64,000 bases of DNA, taken from NCBI GenBank assembly GCA_039026955.1, contig JBCCLH010000014.1, positions 52,604-116,603 on the forward strand, written 5' to 3'. Each line of letters opens with the position of its first letter. Positions within the stretch are counted from its first letter, which is position 1. A program made the translations under genes and the position numbers. This DNA comes from Kordia sp039026955 (lineage in GTDB: Bacteria; Bacteroidota; Bacteroidia; Flavobacteriales; Flavobacteriaceae). Shown piece by piece: positions 55,352-63,128 of the stretch. The notes under the pieces were generated by a model that worked only from the letters and a program-made list of their open reading frames with translations, made no database searches and was not told where the DNA came from.

Positions 55352-56257
55352 TTAATTTATCGGATGCAAACTCTCAATAACTTCCTGTAAGTTTTCAAGA
55401 TCGTCTTGCAGGTAACGTTCTGTTGAAGAAATATAACGATGTCCTGCCATGTATTGTACTTCTCGAATGTTGTATTCAGATAACCAGTATGTAATTACTG
55501 ATGCACGCACTTGTTTTGGACTGACTATTTTGTGATTGATACGTTTCAGCTTCTTGTAGAGTTGCACCCTGATAATATCAAAGCGATCAGAGTTGATGGG
55601 AAATAAAGATTGTGAATAGTTGTGTAGTTCTTCTTGGAGTATTTCTCGATGTTTTTCGAGATATTGAACAAGCGGTAGTATTTGCTGTGATTTAAGTTCC
55701 AGTGTTCGTCCATTGGTTTTTCGCGTGCTAGGGATGTACACAATTCCCTTTTCAACATGAACATGATCTACGGTAAGTGATTTAAGGGCGGTGGTATTCA
55801 TGCCTTGATAGACGATAAAGCCTGTGATGACTTTGTTGCGAATGGCAACAGAAGGACTACTTGGAAATTCAATATTGTGAGTTGGATAGCTGTAGTACAA
55901 GTCTTCAAGTTCAGCAAATTCAAGTAAGTTATGATTAAGCATTCGCTTTACACCGCGTATGTTGATATTCTGAACAGGATTATCAAACCGCAATTCCTGA
56001 TCAATAAGATAATTGAAATAGATTTTTAATGCTCCAACTTTGTGCTTGACGGTAGATTGATTAAGCTGTTTACCTTGCTTCCCTGTTTGCAATTTTTTGA
56101 CGTATTCCAAACATTGTCGGTAGCTAATACTATGTGGATTGTATTCCTTTAACTCACACCAAGCTGTAAATTGTGACTTGGTATCGTCATAGGTTTTAAT
56201 TGTTCCTTTGGAATATCCGTTCTCTTTGAGGTACTGTAAATGCGTTTTGTTATTCAT
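55352..56257 (-). CDS. Degenerate tyrosine recombinase (second of the pair)
   Basis: 301 residues. The N-terminal SAM-like core-binding domain (LKENGYSKGTIKTYDDTKSQ) and C-terminal phage-integrase domain are clear. Retained: an Arg in SPKQVRASVITYW, AGH (YMAGHRYIS) and the nucleophile-type Tyr in STERYLQDD. The first catalytic Arg position reads VYQGMNTTALKSL and the box II His is missing, so it looks catalytically weakened. Overlaps the upstream integrase by 8 nt, implying a heteromeric recombinase. Confidence 0.85.
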   Translation of the reverse strand: MNNKTHLQYLKENGYSKGTIKTYDDTKSQFTAWCELKEYNPHSISYRQCLEYVKKLQTGKQGKQLNQSTVKHKVGALKIYFNYLIDQELRFDNPVQNINIRGVKRMLNHNLLEFAELEDLYYSYPTHNIEFPSSPSVAIRNKVITGFIVYQGMNTTALKSLTVDHVHVEKGIVYIPSTRKTNGRTLELKSQQILPLVQYLEKHREILQEELHNYSQSLFPINSDRFDIIRVQLYKKLKRINHKIVSPKQVRASVITYWLSEYNIREVQYMAGHRYISSTERYLQDDLENLQEVIESLHPIN

Positions 56258-57197
56258 AAACTTGTTGTTTGTGTGCGTAGGGATCAGCTAAGTGTGTGTA
56301 TATCTGTGTGCTTTCAAGTGATGAGTGGCCGAGAAAAGAACTAATCATACCAATAGGAACGTTGTTTTGCATCAGGTGTGTTGCAATGCTGTGACGTAAG
56401 GTATGCAGTGTAATATTCTTTTCCTTAATCGCTTCATTTTGGGTGGTTTCAACAATGGTTTGCAATCTAAGTGCCATGGTCATATCATTCATCCGTTTAC
56501 CAAGTGAGGATAATAAGAGTGCATCGGTTTGATAGTCAGTTGCAAATTCCATGCGGTGCTCAAATACATATTCTTCAAGAATTTCCAAGTTGTATTTGTT
56601 AATGGGTACAAAGCGTTCTTTGTAATTCTTTCCCTTTCTGACATAGATACGTCCTTTCTGAAACAAGATGTCCTCAGTATCAATATGCATCGCTTCGTTT
56701 CTTCGAAGTCCACAGCTATATAACAATACCAAGATAGCTTTGTCTCGTGATTGAAAGTACGGAGCCATGTGCGTATACTGACAGGCTTCAAAAAGTTCTT
56801 TGATTTCTATTTGCGTAAGGATCGTTTTATTGTTTAGATAACTTACTTTCTCCTGTTTTAAATGCACGCCAAAATTTACATTGGTATTGTGTTCTTTAAG
56901 GTAATCCAAGAATTTCTTTAAGGCTTGTTGGTGTTTGTTTAAAAAGGATTTACTCAAACTTCCACCACGTCGTTGATTGCCACGCTGTGATAGATAATCA
57001 TAGTAATCAGTAACAGTTTGAGTATTTATGGTAGCAATTCCAGTATGTCCTTTTCGTTCCAAATAATGAAAGAACTCACGTAAATGGTTTGGAAAGTTGT
57101 ATGCCGTTGTTGTGCCATAACCAAGGATTTCGAGCCATTCCTTGTATGAAGCTAACAGTGTGATAAACGTACTATTTTGGAGTGCTAGTTTTTTCAT
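56250..57197 (-). CDS. Tyrosine recombinase (XerC/D-type, full catalytic set)
   Basis: 315 residues. Core-binding domain 1-110; catalytic domain with Arg in SCGLRRNEAMHI, a Lys-containing beta-hairpin region (IYVRKGKNYKERFVPI), HTLRHSIATHLMQ (HxxR), GH in FLGHSSLES and the Tyr in STQIYTHL. Mediates site-specific strand exchange. Translationally coupled to the degenerate recombinase downstream; together with the ATPase upstream it forms the mobile-element core. Confidence 0.92.
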   Translation of the reverse strand: MKKLALQNSTFITLLASYKEWLEILGYGTTTAYNFPNHLREFFHYLERKGHTGIATINTQTVTDYYDYLSQRGNQRRGGSLSKSFLNKHQQALKKFLDYLKEHNTNVNFGVHLKQEKVSYLNNKTILTQIEIKELFEACQYTHMAPYFQSRDKAILVLLYSCGLRRNEAMHIDTEDILFQKGRIYVRKGKNYKERFVPINKYNLEILEEYVFEHRMEFATDYQTDALLLSSLGKRMNDMTMALRLQTIVETTQNEAIKEKNITLHTLRHSIATHLMQNNVPIGMISSFLGHSSLESTQIYTHLADPYAHKQQVYE

Positions 57198-57263
57198 TCT
57201 TAACGATGTCCTGCATTATTTTCTAATGTCGATTATCGACCTAGCTTTTGTATTTTGTTTTCA

Positions 57264-57358
57264 GTGGCGAGCTACCCGCAACTATTTGACTATTTGATCG
57301 TTACCCTCGCCACTTTCAAGGTGGCGAACCTGTGGCGAGGTGGAGGCGGTGAGCCGCC
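57264..57358. other. GC-rich block of nested inverted and direct repeats in the mobile-element core
   Basis: CCTCGCCAC (57305-57313) can pair with GTGGCGAGG (57332-57340); its last six bases also pair with GTGGCG at 57321-57326, and its CTCGCCAC with GTGGCGAG at 57264-57271. A separate stem GGCGG/CCGCC (57345-57358) follows. Three direct copies of GTGGCGA occur. Much more GC-rich than its surroundings. It lies between the ATPase stop and the integrase start on the minus strand; it could be a recombination site or an RNA structure. Confidence 0.7.
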
Positions 57359-57370
57359 GCTTGCAAACAC

Positions 57371-58900
57371 TTAATTGCATTGTTCTTCGAGTTTTTCAAG
57401 GCAAAAACTAAGTGCTGAATTGATGCTATTTTCCAATTCTCCAAACTCATCCACGTCTACAATTTCATACACAAACGAATCACTCTGTATATCGGTTCTT
57501 CGTTTGATATATCCTTCTTTTTGTAATACCAGTTGATATCTACGATGCGTACTTTCTGCCATTCTAAATTCTTTGCGAATTTCCCTGTTGGTAAATATGC
57601 TGTCTTGCTTTTTGTTTAAGTATGTTTTTAGCCTTTCAAAGTAACTACGTGTTGCTCCGTTTAAATTATCTGACTTTCGTAGCAGAATAGGTTTAAGTAG
57701 TTGGTTTGCATACTTTATATCCTCCAAGGTTGTTTCAATATATTCTTCACCAGTGTGCAAGTCGAACTTTGATTCACGTTGGTGTTGATGATAGAAGGTA
57801 ACCGCTTCTATGAATTGCAGATAGTGAGCGTTAGTTCGCCTCGGCTTAAATACTGACTTTGGTAAGATGAGTGCCTCTGCAAAAGGATTGATTACTCGAA
57901 CGGGTTTTAAGAGTCGCTGTACATTTTGCAGTAACGCTTCTGCTTGTAATTCCTGTTCAATATCTACTCTCCCTGCTGATAACTTCCGTTGATAATCCAT
58001 AATACGCTCATCCTGTTCTTCGCTTTCATCAATGTAGAGGAGAAAGGAACGGTTAGAATTATCTTCATAGATACTTTCCTTGGTGGTACATCCTGCAACT
58101 GATACGGGTCCTTCAACGACTAAGTTTTTGGTAGTTCCCTGTCCGCCAGTTCCTTTTTGTACCACTGACTTAGTAATACGCTTTTTGGTTTGTAATTCTC
58201 GAAGTGGATACAAGACATCATCCGCACCATCTAAATCTTCAATAAGTACTAATTTATGTTTCAGTTCATGTCGCTTGAAATAGTAAAAGGAATTACTTGA
58301 TAATGAGGTGAGACTTAATCTGTCTTCTTGAGGAATCAGTTCAGCAATACTTGATTGTAGGTGTGTCTTTCCTGAACCGCTACTTCCAAAAGAAATGCAG
58401 TGAAGCGGATTGTTCATTTTGCGTGAGGTAAAGATTAGATACATCAGTAGTCTATTATTCTCCTCACCAATCACACCACTTTTTCCAATGAGCTTGTTGG
58501 TCTTTTCAAGCAAGTTGTTTGATTTCAATAAATCCATTGCACTGCGACGTTCCTTTTTAGACAGCAGATATTCTTCAACTTCGTCTAGTTCAACTTGATC
58601 AAGCAGTTCCAATCGGTGCTGTTCCAATTTGGCAATCAGTTCCTGCAAGGCTCTGCGAATAACCGAAGTTCCGACTTCCAAAAATTCTGCAAGCTTGCGA
58701 ACAAGCTTCTCAACCCCGTTGGCATTGTACAAATCAATGTTGTGGCGTAAGGCGTGTAACTCATCTTCGTTTCGATGTACCTTGATCGTTACCCGAAGCC
58801 TATCTAATCCGAAGGAGGACAAACCGCCAAGGATATGGAATGCCAATCGCTCAGTGGTAAAGATAAAGTGGTTCTTATTTGAGGTATCAAATTGATTCAT
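57371..58900 (-). CDS. Mobile-element AAA+ ATPase with C-terminal winged-helix-like region
   Basis: 509 residues. Walker A FGSSGSGKTHLQ (about residues 170-182) and Walker B LVLIEDLDGADD, with a GTGGQGTTKNL loop after it; the C-terminal part (IFTNREIRKEFRMAESTHRR, YQLVLQKEGYIKRR) has the look of a winged HTH. The N-terminal 150 residues are helical and charged. Presumed to act with the two recombinases in transposition or replication of the element. The exact family is not recognised. Confidence 0.75.
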   Translation of the reverse strand: MNQFDTSNKNHFIFTTERLAFHILGGLSSFGLDRLRVTIKVHRNEDELHALRHNIDLYNANGVEKLVRKLAEFLEVGTSVIRRALQELIAKLEQHRLELLDQVELDEVEEYLLSKKERRSAMDLLKSNNLLEKTNKLIGKSGVIGEENNRLLMYLIFTSRKMNNPLHCISFGSSGSGKTHLQSSIAELIPQEDRLSLTSLSSNSFYYFKRHELKHKLVLIEDLDGADDVLYPLRELQTKKRITKSVVQKGTGGQGTTKNLVVEGPVSVAGCTTKESIYEDNSNRSFLLYIDESEEQDERIMDYQRKLSAGRVDIEQELQAEALLQNVQRLLKPVRVINPFAEALILPKSVFKPRRTNAHYLQFIEAVTFYHQHQRESKFDLHTGEEYIETTLEDIKYANQLLKPILLRKSDNLNGATRSYFERLKTYLNKKQDSIFTNREIRKEFRMAESTHRRYQLVLQKEGYIKRRTDIQSDSFVYEIVDVDEFGELENSINSALSFCLEKLEEQCN

Positions 58901-58920
58901 ATTATTCTAAGTATTCGTTT

Positions 58921-59002
58921 AACATCAAATAACACAAAAATATCAATCAAATATAAACAATATTGTTTATTAAAATGAATAATAATTGTGTTATTTGATG
59001 TT
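58921..59002. promoter_or_regulatory. Nested palindromic operator between the ATPase and XRE genes
   Basis: The outer arms AACATCAAATAACACAA (58921-58937) and TTGTGTTATTTGATGTT (58986-59002) are a perfect 17-bp inverted repeat. Exactly at their centre (58961/58962) is the 18-nt perfect palindrome ATAAACAATATTGTTTAT (58953-58970). The layout fits a dimeric regulator binding several half sites and controlling both divergent genes. Confidence 0.8.
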
Positions 59003-59043
59003 TATAGAAAAATATCATAATTTTGATGATAAATTGTTTAACT

Positions 59044-59436
59044 ATGGAAGCAACAAAAGAGCTATTACTAGCTAACATAAAACGTATCCGTAAAGAAAAA
59101 GGCATGAGTCAGCAAGATGTCTCTGAAAAGGCGGGAATGCTCACACCGACATATTCACGTTTAGAGCGTGGTGGGTCAACTCCTGGACTCGCTTCTATTG
59201 TTCGCATTGCAGAAGCATTGGAAGTTACCGTAGTGGAATTATTTCAAACTACTGAAATAAAGGATCGCTCAGTTGCTCAAAAGTTGGAGATGATTCAAGG
59301 TCTGTCAGAATACAACAAGAATGTAGTCAATATCATACTTGATTCTATGATTGAAAAAGATCGCGTAGAGAAGTTGCAGGACGTAAAGATGAAAAGTCGA
59401 TTAGCGGAACTTGAAGCAATTCGGAATAAGTCTTAA
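59044..59436 (+). CDS. XRE-family transcriptional regulator
   Basis: 130 residues from the ATG at 59044 (upstream ATGs at 59023 and 59026 are possible). HTH_3 domain at about 10-65: IKRIRKEKGMSQQDVSEKAG, TPTYSRLERGGSTPGLASIV and RIAEALEVTVVELF. The C-terminal helical part is probably for dimerisation. Divergent from the mobile-element ATPase across the nested palindrome, so it is the likely repressor of the element. Confidence 0.88.
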   Translation: MEATKELLLANIKRIRKEKGMSQQDVSEKAGMLTPTYSRLERGGSTPGLASIVRIAEALEVTVVELFQTTEIKDRSVAQKLEMIQGLSEYNKNVVNIILDSMIEKDRVEKLQDVKMKSRLAELEAIRNKS

Positions 59437-59484
59437 TTCAAGATTTATACTATTCTGTTATTAATAATCTGTTTTTCAAGTTTT

Positions 59485-60465
59485 TCAAGGATTTTGTACA
59501 GGTTTTAATACAGCTTTAATTTTACAAATCCTTCTACTTTGATCATTAGAACCTTTCGGTTTATATCTTTTATTTGGGTAAGGTAGTTTCTCTCCTAAAC
59601 CTACAACTTCATAATTAGTGTTAACCAAATCATCATTACGAACATAAGCTAGAGCCTCTTTAACAGCTTCTGCTCTACATTTTGAGAGAAGTAAGTTATT
59701 TTGTTTTGAATTTGTACCAAATCTTTGAGAATCAGAGAACCCTTCAATTGTAATGGTAAGATAGATTTTCATGTTAGGGCATTGAAGTAAAAAATCAGAA
59801 ACTGTACTTTTTATTTCTTTTCTAAACTTAACTAAAAAATCAGGATTGTCAGAGGTAGTGATGCACTTACCTGTTTCAAAATAAAAATCAAAAGGAATTA
59901 CTTCTTCTGAAATTACTCTACCCAGCTTACATTCTTCGACAATCAAATCACTGATGGCGTCATCAATTTGTTTCAACCTAGCTTCATAATCAAAAATAAT
60001 ATCAATATTAATGTTATTACGAATACTTAATTCTTCTAAATCCTTGGCTAGAACAGCAAATTCTTTTTTTGTAGGATTTTTATCAACATATCCCTTTAAT
60101 ATTTTAGCAGTTTGCTTAATTTTTTTTGAATCGACATCTATATCTTTTTTTAAATCTGATATTCGACTAAGAAGTTTACCTTTTTCTATTTCAAGATTTA
60201 AAATCTTTTCAGCATTTTCATTGTTTTCATCATTGGTACTATCATCTAAAAATGTCAAGTCATTCTCAAGTTTAATAAGTATGGTTTTTAAAGAATCCGC
60301 TTTTTTTCTCTGTTTAACAAGTCTTTCTTTCTCTCGTTTTAGTTTATTAATATACCAACCTGTCGCCCTACTTTTTACTCTTTTAACCTTTGGATCTAGA
60401 GGCTTACAGCTATTAAAGAAAAAAACTAAGACTAAGACTAAACTGTAAACTATTTTTTTGACCAT
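59485..60465 (-). CDS. OmpA-domain lipoprotein
   Basis: 326 residues. The lipoprotein signal peptide ends in VFFFNSC. A coiled-coil region (about 40-180, Lys/Glu/Leu-rich) is followed by a C-terminal OmpA-like domain: ITIEGFSDSQRFGTNSKQNN, LLSKCRAEAVKEAL, YEVVGLGEKLPYPN and NDQSRRICKIKAV. It anchors to peptidoglycan and the outer membrane. Its start overlaps the 3' end of the upstream gene by 16 nt, so both are one operon; the function of the pair is unknown. Confidence 0.75.
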   Translation of the reverse strand: MVKKIVYSLVLVLVFFFNSCKPLDPKVKRVKSRATGWYINKLKREKERLVKQRKKADSLKTILIKLENDLTFLDDSTNDENNENAEKILNLEIEKGKLLSRISDLKKDIDVDSKKIKQTAKILKGYVDKNPTKKEFAVLAKDLEELSIRNNINIDIIFDYEARLKQIDDAISDLIVEECKLGRVISEEVIPFDFYFETGKCITTSDNPDFLVKFRKEIKSTVSDFLLQCPNMKIYLTITIEGFSDSQRFGTNSKQNNLLLSKCRAEAVKEALAYVRNDDLVNTNYEVVGLGEKLPYPNKRYKPKGSNDQSRRICKIKAVLKPVQNP

Positions 60466-61052
60466 GATTCCATTATAAGTTGATATTGTCTGTAAGAGTC
60501 CCCTAAACTATTTTTTAAATAGGCTTCTCCACAAGAACTTTGTAATTTATTCCAAATTTTAACCATATTCTCTCTATCTTCTGATTCTAAAAGTACTACA
60601 CCTGTAACCTTTTTTCCATAAGAATAAAATAGTTTTATCACATCATTACAACTTTGAGTATCATACAATTCAAAAGAAAAACTTTTATTATCATTTTCTG
60701 AAACATTACTTTCTCTAGATACTTGCTCATTGGTTATTGAAATTTTATTTGTTCCTGAAGTAAGGCTGTTAGAATTATTAGTGCTTCTTATTGGCGGATT
60801 TACCCGATTCTTAAATATTAAAATAGAGTCTTTTAGTTGATTGATATATAGATCTTTAGATGTTAGCTTTACAGTGTATTCCGTCCCTTGTAACTGAAAT
60901 TCTGCATCTTTAATCCTTATTATTTCTTCTTTTAGTTTAATTTCCTTTCCATGAAAATACTGTAACACACCGTAAGTACCGCCTATACAAACGGAAGCGA
61001 TAAATAAAATTTGATACCAAAAAGTTTTCTTAAGTCTGTCTAATAATCCCAT
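60450..61052 (-). CDS. Hypothetical single-pass membrane protein
   Basis: 200 residues. One membrane helix at about 12-32 (FWYQILFIASVCIGGTYGVL), then a charged helical stretch and a folded C-terminal part (NDVIKLFYSYGKKVTGVVLL, KIWNKLQSSCGEAY). Not recognised. Coupled to the OmpA lipoprotein (16-nt overlap), suggesting an inner-membrane/outer-membrane pair. Confidence 0.6.
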   Translation of the reverse strand: MGLLDRLKKTFWYQILFIASVCIGGTYGVLQYFHGKEIKLKEEIIRIKDAEFQLQGTEYTVKLTSKDLYINQLKDSILIFKNRVNPPIRSTNNSNSLTSGTNKISITNEQVSRESNVSENDNKSFSFELYDTQSCNDVIKLFYSYGKKVTGVVLLESEDRENMVKIWNKLQSSCGEAYLKNSLGDSYRQYQLIMESWSKK

Positions 61053-61449
61053 TTTTCATATTTTAAGTCAAGTTTTCTTATTTATTTAAAGATGCATAAA
61101 AAAGTTACAAGAATAGACAGTTTTTTACTATTATTTTTTATGTGAAATGTAAATTTTACTTATTATTCAAAATTTATTTGAAACAGAACTGTAAATGCAA
61201 ATTGTTTTCAATGATTGGTATATAGACTCATTAACAGTAATAGCCCCCCTTGATTCCTATTCTCTTTAAATATTTTTTTGTTAGGCTTTAATTGTTTACT
61301 TCTATTTCCTTTATTATTATCATGTTTTATTGGTTCAACTTGATCCTTTACCTGAATTATTAATTCTAGCATCGTGATTAAATTTTTCGAAGAACTGGGT
61401 TTTATTTTATTATCCCTTACGGTTTTCCGTATTTTATGGATAAGTTTTT
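61053..61449. other. Intergenic region with a hairpin at its right end
   Basis: AT-rich, no gene seen. At 61410-61443 TTATCC pairs with GGATAA around TACGG-TTTT-CCGTA, just past the stop of the XRE gene at 61450 on the minus strand: a possible terminator without a clear T-run. Confidence 0.45.
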
Positions 61450-61704
61450 TTAATTATCGAAATCAGAAAAAAATTCACTTAGTGTCAAACCATGAGCATC
61501 AAGAATTTTAAGAAAGCTTGTGAAGGTAAAATTTGTTCCTGTTTCCATACGCCAATACTGCATCCGTGATATTCCCTTATCAATGGCAAAGTTTTCATAA
61601 GAAGTATAGCCTTTTTCTTTACGGATTTGCTCTAATTTTTGAGCAATTTTTATAATTCTTGAATCAAGGTCTTTTTGGTCTTTAGGTTGTGTTTTCTTAG
61701 CCAT
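61450..61704 (-). CDS. Small XRE-family HTH regulator
   Basis: 84 residues. HTH region IRKEKGYTSYENFAIDKGIS followed by RMQYWRMETGTNFTFTSFLK and ILDAHGLTLSEFF. Monocistronic. Divergent from the small lipoprotein gene at 61834; the intergenic region has a tandem 12-bp repeat that could be its binding site. A typical accessory-region regulator. Confidence 0.8.
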   Translation of the reverse strand: MAKKTQPKDQKDLDSRIIKIAQKLEQIRKEKGYTSYENFAIDKGISRMQYWRMETGTNFTFTSFLKILDAHGLTLSEFFSDFDN

Positions 61705-61756
61705 TACAGGAGTAGTATTGATTACCTGTAAAAGTGATATTTATACATAAATTAAA

Positions 61757-61782
61757 TTACCACTTATAATTTACCACTTATA
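61757..61782. promoter_or_regulatory. Tandem TTACCACTTATA repeats upstream of the 61834 gene
   Basis: Two identical 12-nt copies at 61757-61768 and 61771-61782 (14-nt period). They end 13 nt before the TATGTTTG box, so they would cover the -35 region. Confidence 0.6.
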
Positions 61783-61795
61783 TAAACATTTTTAT

Positions 61796-61803
61796 TATGT
61801 TTG
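61796..61803 (+). promoter_or_regulatory. Putative -7 box of the small-lipoprotein genes
   Basis: TATGTTTG matches TAnnTTTG, 30 nt before the ATG at 61834. Confidence 0.45.
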
Positions 61804-61833
61804 TAAGAGTATTAACCAACAAAACCAAAACCT

Positions 61834-62238
61834 ATGAAACAAACAATGTCTATCCTCCTTGGCTGTATGGCACTATTTATAACTCTCAACAGTTGCGGTG
61901 TCGGCTACCTTGTTGGCGGAAAACAAACCTCGTATGAAGGCACCTACTATCTGCCGATTTATCAAAACATTGAAGCAAGTAAAAGTAAGCTCAAGTCTAT
62001 CCTTTTTGCTGATGGATGGAACAAAGTCAGTGAACAAGATGATACCATCTTATTTCAAAACGGTTCATCAAAAGGTGCTGAATTAGGTGGCAAGTACAGC
62101 ATTTCAAATCTCAAATCAGTATTTATCAACGACAAGGTAACCTTAGTAATTACTCAAACAGGAAACTTCAAGTTTGGAACGGAGAAGAAAACTAACGAGA
62201 CTTTTGCGGAGATTAAAGAACAATATGAAATACAATAA
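61834..62238 (+). CDS. Small lipoprotein-like protein
   Basis: 134 residues. Signal peptide with Cys21 in LFITLNSCGVGYLVGG, so probably lipidated. The mature part is a single alpha/beta domain (SKLKSILFADGWNKVSEQDD, NDKVTLVITQTGNFKFGT) of unknown family. Start preceded by the TAnnTTTG box at 61796 and the tandem repeat. The next gene, a second lipoprotein, starts 25 nt after its stop. Confidence 0.7.
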   Translation: MKQTMSILLGCMALFITLNSCGVGYLVGGKQTSYEGTYYLPIYQNIEASKSKLKSILFADGWNKVSEQDDTILFQNGSSKGAELGGKYSISNLKSVFINDKVTLVITQTGNFKFGTEKKTNETFAEIKEQYEIQ

Positions 62239-62263
62239 TATTTATTAACGAATACTTATAGAC

Positions 62264-62590
62264 ATGAAAAAAATTATTTTCCTTACACTTTTTAGCATAT
62301 CACTAATTGCTTGTAGCAATGATGATGACACGCCAACTGATACCAATGCATTAATTGGAACGACATGGATAGGACAAGAAACCAATGACGGTATCTACAC
62401 CTTTGCTTCGGCAGCCTCTTTTACCTTTGTTGATGAGGGAGAAATCCCTGTAAACGGCACCTATACTTTTGACGGAAACAATGGTGTTTTAACCGAAGAT
62501 ACTGGCTTCACTGCGGACTTTACTGTTTCTGGTGGGATTATGACTGTCCAAGGTATTAATGCAACGAGGGTTTACATTAAACAGGAGTAA
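62264..62590 (+). CDS. Small lipoprotein (lipocalin-like beta-barrel?)
   Basis: 108 residues. The lipobox is SLIACSN followed by an Asp/Thr-rich spacer. A short domain of alternating strands with Gly/Asp turns (LIGTTWIGQETNDGIYTF, VNGTYTFDGNNGVLTED) resembles small lipocalin-like or META-type lipoproteins. Probably co-transcribed with 61834-62238. Terminated by a perfect hairpin shared with the next convergent gene. Confidence 0.7.
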   Translation: MKKIIFLTLFSISLIACSNDDDTPTDTNALIGTTWIGQETNDGIYTFASAASFTFVDEGEIPVNGTYTFDGNNGVLTEDTGFTADFTVSGGIMTVQGINATRVYIKQE

Positions 62591-62637
62591 GCCATTTTTG
62601 AATGAGTATGGATTCCCTTCAATATATTTCATTAAAA

Positions 62638-62665
62638 AAATCCAAGTTCTTAGGAACTTGGATTT
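62638..62665. terminator. Bidirectional intrinsic terminator
   Basis: AAATCCAAGTTC (62638-62649) pairs perfectly with GAACTTGGATTT (62654-62665), with an A-run before and T-rich sequence after, between two convergent genes. Confidence 0.85.
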
Positions 62666-62673
62666 CTATTCTT

Positions 62674-63021
62674 TTATATCTCCAAATCAGTTTCAAATTC
62701 TTTTAAAAGTTCATCAAAAGATTCTAAATATAATAGATATGAATCTTCCCAATTTTTAATGTCCTGCTTAGATAAGGATTTTGATATGATTTGATAAGGT
62801 TCATCATTACTTATGATTTTACAAATATGAGTTTCAATATTCTCCCAACAAATGGTATCGTCTATCACTATAAACAGTTCTGATGCAATACTACAAACAT
62901 CTTGAACTCCTTTTATTGAGATTAATGATTCTAAAAAGTCATTTTGTTTAAAATCAACAGGATTAATGTAAAATCTCTTTAGATTTTTATTGGGTACAGA
63001 GGTAATTATAATATTTTTCAT
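62674..63021 (-). CDS. Hypothetical protein, 115 residues
   Basis: Starts at the ATG at 63021 (MKNIIITSVPNKNLKRFYIN); the upstream extension is less likely. No signal or membrane helix; one alpha/beta domain with DVCSIASELFIVIDDTICWE in the middle and an acidic C-terminus. Not recognised. The start lies right after a long hairpin (63029-63086), which may control its translation. Convergent with the lipoprotein genes. Confidence 0.55.
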   Translation of the reverse strand: MKNIIITSVPNKNLKRFYINPVDFKQNDFLESLISIKGVQDVCSIASELFIVIDDTICWENIETHICKIISNDEPYQIISKSLSKQDIKNWEDSYLLYLESFDELLKEFETDLEI

Positions 63022-63028
63022 GGTGCTT

Positions 63029-63086
63029 AATTTAATGGGTTGCCCAAGCACACCATTTTAAATGTGTTAAGGCAATCCATTAAATT
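63029..63086. other. Long inverted repeat in the leader of the 62674-63021 gene
   Basis: AATTTAATGGGTTGCC (63029-63044) and GGCAATCCATTAAATT (63071-63086) are inverted with one mismatch and could be extended by weaker pairs toward the loop. Lies 8 nt upstream of the ATG on the minus strand. Confidence 0.65.
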
Positions 63087-63128
63087 TCTCTGATTTCAGA
63101 GTAGCATTTATTTTTATGGATGTCAATA

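Noticed and set aside
57264..57358. tRNA-like or rho-independent terminator for the ATPase gene
   Set aside because: No tRNA arms or anticodon layout, and no T-run follows the stems on either strand, so a simple terminator is unlikely.
61757..61782. Plasmid iterons / replication origin
   Set aside because: Only two copies, no replication protein gene in the window, and the position fits an operator better.
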